Shown here in pieces: positions 59,601 through 64,000 of a DNA stretch of 64,000 nt. The position numbers and the translations under genes are program-made. Within the stretch, counting starts at the first letter, position 1. Each line of letters opens with the position of its first letter. The DNA is from Rhynchonema sp. JSB1_4 (Eukaryota > Nematoda > Chromadorea > Monhysterida > Xyalidae), in the NCBI GenBank assembly GCA_030248065.1, contig JASAMV010006390.1, positions 1 through 64,000 on the forward strand. Direction: 5' to 3'. The notes beneath the pieces are model-generated. The model searched no databases, was not told the origin of the DNA, and was given only the letters and a program-made list of their open reading frames with translations.

Positions 59601-62600
59601 CCCCATGAAAAGCAGAGAAAAAACGAGTTCCTAGAGAATCGGCTTTTACAACCATTTTCTAGACTGAGAAAATTAGAAATTAAATTAACATTAGTAATTA
59701 AATTAACATTGGTATGAGCCTGACCCTTTTGTTTGTGGGGCGAAATGAATTTTGCCGCTTTGGTCTTGCGCTTTTTGCTTTCGCCCTTTTGGTCCTGCCT
59801 TTTTGATCTTGCCCTTATTTGTACTCTGCCCTTTTGGCTCTGCTTTTTTTTCGTTTGCTCAAACCGGCCTTGTCCAATCGCCCGGCCACCAACATTGCTG
59901 TCAACTTTTTCTCACCGCACTTGCGTTTTAATGGGGATTACATACCTGTTGCCACTGAGTTCGTAAGCATGTTTACAGGGACATCATGAATCTCAAAACA
60001 TCCCTCACTGAAAAAACTTGGATTCCTGCCAAACCAATAAAGTCCGATTAAACCGAACAAGCTTTGTGCAAGCGCTGCACACCCACACGCAAACCGCGCA
60101 AAGTCCGATTACCAAATTCGCTATTGCTGGTTATCCAACAAACACAGAATAAGAGTAACCAACGAATATGAGAATATAACCAACAATCGTCAGAATTCTC
60201 CACCACCAGAGAGCCCTCAATCATACCCATTACGTCGCCGCTGGCCTCAACTGTGTTCTCGCCTTGAAAATCAGGGTGAAAATTAGTTTTCGACGAACTG
60301 CGAGAAAGTGAAACGTCAGCTTTTTTGCCTGCGCGTTCATTTTAACGAACCACGAGCGAGTGCAGCACCAGGGACTGTCGAGTCTTCGTAAAGCAAGTTC
60401 GTCAGATCAGTCTGCACATCACCGTTCGCACCGACGATCGTGCCGGACGCCTGGTTCTGTATCGAGTAGATGCCTGAAAAGTGTGGGTGAACGAAAGTGG
60501 GATGTCAGCAGCCAAATACGGACGTTATTCTTGATAAATCGACATTTATTCAGGCGTGGTCAAGTCGGCAGAAATCCACAAATGTATGGGTACCGGTCGA
60601 GGGCTGATCACAAAGATGCTCGACCTTATTTAGCCGGCAGTTGGTGCAAAAGGTCATCATCAGCGCGAGTCAGCCAGGTAATGGCACGTGGCCTCAGTAA
60701 TTGTGAACACGGTGACAATAACGAACGTGATCTATTGACGGCATCTCCCAATCGCGATATCGCCTTCGACAACGCGCCGTTCAGCCCCGACGATTGTGCG
60801 CTGGCGATTGCGAGGATGTTGGCGTTGTTGATCGTCTGGTTTGCGTTCACGAACCCGCTCACGCCCACTGACGTGTCGCCGGTGGATTCGAGCGTTTGGT
60901 TGATCTCACGGCCTGAATTATTGCAGTTACGTTTGACCTGAACTTGCATCTGAACTGTTACAATGTGTTTGTGATCGGGTTCCTGCTTACACGACAAGTG
61001 TATCTTCCTTCTTCACGCAGCACAGTTGACACTGCGCGTTTCGACGATTTGGATGCAAAAGTAATCGGCATGTCAGCCTTGGGCTTGTAAGCCTAAAAAA
61101 TATGCCCCCGCTCGTTTGGAAGCGCCCGAGCCGAAGCTTGCGAATAAGTAGGGAAATCGCAAAAACAACACGTGTATTAATTTCACTTTTTTGCTCATAT
61201 CAGCAAGACTTTTCGCCGATCTCGCGCGTTATATTGCATTGGAAGCTGCATTGTACTGAAAGTTCTTGCTGACAAAGTTTGCTCACAAGCCTTACGGACG
61301 TGCCAATTACCAATGGCCAAACCACAGGTGACATACTGTACATACAAGAAGGGTGTTCCACCTTCCACGAGGTATTGGTCGCACAATGACTAAATCAGAA
61401 TTCATCTACCCTGATCTTCAGGTTCAACCTTAACCACTATGCTACTTGTATTTTTAACAAAACATTTACAGCTCAAAATAATCCGGCACGGCACCCACGT
61501 TGCTGCAGTTCTGAAACATTTTGGTGACTGCATGGCTTGTGCGTGATTGCGCAACGCAACGTCATTGCCCCGTCACTTTCCCTCTTCACGATTCAGGGAA
61601 AAAAATTGACCAATTCTTATATAGTCATTGTGCGAACAATACATTGTGTCACAAACAAAATGGGCAGGCAATGTTACCAGTCTGAATTCCATTCGGCGCG
61701 CCAACAGCCAGTCGTGAGCGTTGCATGAGCTCGGCCAAATTTATGCCAAACGCGGATCCGAAACTCGTCATATTCGATGTCGACGTGTTCGTCAGGTCGG
61801 CGTGCGTGTTCGTGTCGGCACTGATGTACATGCTGTCACCGGTCGCATTCGCAAAATTGTCTCCGATTGCAACTGTAACTTTCAGCTTTTTGGTTGTTCA
61901 TTTTTATACAGTATCGTCCTTGTATGGTGAATAACATGTTGTTTTTTTAATAACTATTTTAGAAATCAAAGCGGATCAAAGCTTGCGTTTGTTTTACCAG
62001 AAATTCACTATTTAAGAGATTTAAGAGACTCTAAACATGTGTATAGGTACATTACATGTTTTTTCATAAATTTTACTTGAACTAGAAAAACATATGCCAA
62101 ACCTCCATGATTGAAATCGGTCAAGTTGAACACAAGACCCGACGCTGTCAGGTTTACTTCGGTTGCCCCGGCACCAGCTGATGTGCCGTTAAGCTGAAGT
62201 TTTAAGTGAAACCTCACAAAATGTTACTTTTTACCAAAGAATTTCACGTTTCACCGACATTAATATCGATGACGCCCTCGCTTTGAACGGTTAAGTTGCC
62301 AGTGACGTCAGATGTCGTGCCAGCATCTCCCGCAGATGCATTGGCGTTCCAAACGTATTCTGTAGTTTCTTGTCAACAGTTACATTTTGTGGTAAATATG
62401 TACATAGTTACATTTTAAGTTGTGTTTTACAAATAACCAGAAAAATAGTTCACCTGCGGTGCGCTTTCGTCTTAAGTGACGGGATTCGGCTGAAAAAGAG
62501 CAAGAAAGTTAAAAAAAACATTATTTTTAGAAATGCCTGAAAGAGCCTGAAAAAATCTGAACCTGATTCAGGCATCCATATAGACAGGAAACAGGCGGCG

Positions 62601-62638
62601 ATAAACGCAGATGCAAACAGATTATGCTTGAGTGCCAT
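53625..62638 (-). CDS. Large secreted, sequon-rich protein with furin-like sites near both ends
   Basis: Not recognised. Minus exons 62563-62638, 62454-62489, 62259-62359, 62103-62193, 61678-61872, 60727-60912, 60351-60473, 60227-60262, 58079-58203, 57696-57771, 57544-57632, 56974-57097, 55691-55891, 55352-55458, 54825-54980, then 54304-54510, 54141-54222 and 53625-53827 join in phase to about 737 aa. A signal peptide (ASAFIAACFLSIW) is followed by HLRRKR, a furin-type propeptide site. The body is Gly/Ala/Asn/Thr/Ser/Val-rich with more than a dozen N-x-S/T sites (NLTNTSTSNMT, NATGGEM, NSTNDNAT) and alternating small and hydrophobic residues such as AIGETAIVNGTVLTSS, suggesting beta-rich repeats. 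A second basic site, GKRRRRKRQ, precedes a Cys/Trp-containing C-terminal part (IPPPAPKFKLWYGYSGDG). If the donor TTT|GTTGGT is not used, translation stops at 54813 with 577 aa and the last three exons are separate. The junction between exons 3 and 4 is weak. Expected outside the cell. Confidence 0.55.
56093..56548. mobile_element. Inverted-repeat element (AGTGCTTCGC...GCGAAGCACT)
   Basis: Left arm includes CAGTGCTTCGCGTAGGAAT and AGGATCGGCTTACCGAGCGC; right arm is the reverse complement. Arms of about 150 bp; the loop is AT-rich. In an intron of the secreted-protein gene. Confidence 0.75.
57225..57385. repeat. Short inverted repeat around TCTCACGCAACAC
   Basis: TTCATTCTCTCACGCAACAC and GTGTTGCGTGAGAGAACGAA face each other about 75 bp apart with inner CGCGCGC. 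Intronic. Confidence 0.65.
58275..59890. mobile_element. Long inverted-repeat element (TTGAGCAAAACC family) with nested palindrome
   Basis: The left edge GGGCAATTGAGCAAAACCAG and the right edge GCTCAAACCGGCCTTGTCCA are inverted copies; AAGGGCAAGACCAAAAGGG repeats inverted near 59755-59830. About 1.6 kb inside an intron of the secreted-protein gene. The central part is the separate palindrome at 58735-59180. Confidence 0.6.
58735..59180. repeat. Palindrome with a central ACGTACGC 20-mer tandem array
   Basis: Arms of about 170 bp (ACAGTACCAGCTGCAACTCT on the left, its complement on the right) surround four copies of the 20-mer CGCGTACGTACGCAGGCGCA at about 58912-58990. Rich in alternating purine-pyrimidine ACGTACGC, so able to form cruciform or Z-like DNA in principle. 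Confidence 0.85.
61374..61640. mobile_element. TIR MITE (ATTGGTCGCACAATGACT), copy 2
   Basis: Left end ATTGGTCGCACAATGACTAA, right end ATAGTCATTGTGCGAACAAT; body aligns with 31146-31421. In an intron of the secreted-protein gene. Confidence 0.8.
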
Positions 62639-63838
62639 TTTTGAGAACCGTAATCAAAAATTTTGACGAAAAGTCTAAAAATTTACAATTGTAGTTTCAA
62701 CACTGATTTCATTTTGTACAGAACATTATTGTCCGAATCTGAAATACCGGCTTTGAGAGGAAGTATTTATTAGCTATGGCAAGATTGCGTTGAATTTTAC
62801 ACGAGAATCAAGTTCGGTATTCACAAACCGAACCAAAAATTTGTGTCTAAAACTGTTCAAAGAAACTAGTCTGAGTCTGTGAGGGTGCGATGGGAAATAT
62901 AAAAACGCCAACAGTGTACAGAAGGACTACATATATTTGTGTATAACTCTGACAAAACCGTCCAAAACGGTAAAACCAGCTCTGCCACGCAAATCAGGGG
63001 GCTGCTGTATCCCTGGCAGACGTTAAGCCGGAAACCTGGCGGAAATCGGATCATGACGTTTTCGAGCATCGCTCACGCACTTTCCGTTTGTTTTCCAGGA
63101 CGATGTATCCGTAATGTGCATGAAATTGTTGTTGGTTATTTTTGTTTGGTCTTGTTGCGACTGTTGTTGTTATGTATGTTGTTGTGTCACTCAGATTTCC
63201 GTTTCAACACCTCCGCCTTTCCCGTTTCACACTTCGAGGATTTCAGAATTAAAATGCGCTTTTCTGTGGAGGCGATGATAATGCCGTTCTATGTAATTGA
63301 AATAATGATTTTTAGTGGAAAAACTCTTCGCTACGTACATTTACGCTAAACCACAGTTTTACGTTGGATGTGAGTACGAACCAACAAATTTCTTGCAGAA
63401 AAAGTCACGGTGTTTTGCGAGAGAGTATTTGCTTCAGCGTTATTCTATTTCTTTTAACTTCCTTCGTGCACTTACGGTGCATTTCCACCATCAAACCCTT
63501 GACTATGCTTCCGAAAGAAATTATTTGCTCACATAATGGGCTCAATACGAAAAGACCAGTCATTTCGTAATCCTCGCAACACGTCACAAATCGGCTGAAA
63601 TCACCACTGACGATAACAATGAACACGTGGGCTTAGGGTTTTCCAATGTGTGCGTGCAGAACAGGCGCACTGACGATGTCCTGGTGCACCGTCTGTCTGT
63701 GGAAACAGGAGTAACAAACTTGTCGCTTTGGATCCAGAGCAAGGTTTTTTTGGAGTTCGTTCAATTTCGTCTGCAACAAGTTTGGTCAACAACAACAAGA
63801 CTGATAATCGCAAATCATTCTTTTATCACACAGCGCAG
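62639..63838. other. Upstream region of the secreted-protein gene, no gene supported
   Basis: Contains a long chance plus-strand ORF (62939-63349) with no family features, and one short GGTGCACC repeat near 63660. May hold a bidirectional promoter if the exon after it is real. Confidence 0.4.
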
Positions 63839-63946
63839 TAGGCACAAACGTTGACACAACGATAGAGAACGACATAATTACAAAATTGCAGTTATTACGA
63901 AAGGAGTGCAGCAATCTTGACGAAGTGTTTATAAGGCGGAGGCTGG
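63839..63946 (+). CDS. Probable internal exon of a gene continuing past the window
   Basis: Acceptor CACAGCGCAG, open frame of 36 codons (TNVDTTIENDIITKLQLLRK, then ECSNLDEVFIRRRLG) and a strong donor G|GTGAGT. Length and phase (2 bases in, 1 base out) are consistent. The heptad-like spacing of hydrophobics suggests a short coiled coil. No upstream exon found, so strand and status rest on splice sites alone. Confidence 0.4.
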
Positions 63947-64000
63947 GTGAGTGTGTGTGTGGGGCTTCAAGTCACACGTGGGTGCAGATGGAGACAGGAA

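Noticed and set aside
60360..60941. 193-codon plus-strand ORF
   Set aside because: Antisense to two exons of the secreted-protein gene and the repeat between them; no family features.
62939..63349. 136-codon plus-strand ORF with a hydrophobic stretch
   Set aside because: No splice context, no family similarity, low-complexity Leu/Cys run; probably chance.
1..64000. tRNA, rRNA, CRISPR or operon-type features
   Set aside because: None could be recognised by eye; a covariance-model scan (tRNAscan-SE, Infernal) would be needed to exclude small RNA genes.

Overview
This window is animal nuclear DNA: compact exons, long repeat-filled introns and no operon-like bacterial layout. A nematode is the best fit. 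Acceptors are mostly of the nematode TTTTCAG type, degenerate TTAGGC/GCCTAA tracts (the nematode telomere word) lie at 1019-1090 and 8612-8706, and the receptor and glycosyltransferase families are typical of nematodes. The species cannot be named from sequence. All gene models were spliced by hand using reading frame, intron phase and GT/GC-AG sites; no transcript evidence was available.

Layout. 49-5972 (minus): a Cys-loop anion channel subunit, ten exons. 5973-10431: intergenic, packed with TIR elements. 10432-11694 (plus): a three-exon Ly6/uPAR-type GPI protein. 13502-20296 (plus): complex I subunit NDUFV1, ten exons, 478 aa, essentially certain. 21011-26673 (plus): the cytosolic C-terminal half of an SLC12 K-Cl cotransporter, with no membrane domain found upstream. 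27421-29216 and 36039-37832 (both minus): two beta-1,3-galactosyltransferase-family enzymes. 29506-36038: a repeat-rich interval with a dead LINE, nested MITEs and one orphan ORF. 38818-42951 (plus): a second Cys-loop channel, of nicotinic/cation type. 42952-48828: satellite plus a 2.1-kb giant palindrome. 48829-53173 (plus): a GT32-type glycosyltransferase. 53625-62638 (minus): a multi-exon, heavily N-glycosylated secreted protein with furin-like sites near both ends. 63839-63946: one probable exon of a plus-strand gene running off the window.

The genes do not form one pathway. Two themes recur: surface signalling (two ligand-gated channels and an Ly6 protein, a family that often modulates nicotinic-type receptors) and Golgi glycosylation (three glycosyltransferases beside a sequon-rich secreted protein).

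The most striking non-genic signals are the 8-mer ATGTTTCA/TGAAACAT, found about 35 times on the two strands where about 3 are expected, mostly in introns and resembling the core of the nematode piRNA promoter motif; a short interspersed repeat with the core GGTGCACCAGGTCATCGTCA; and several hAT-, PIF/Harbinger- and Tc1-like MITEs with visible target duplications, some nested inside each other.
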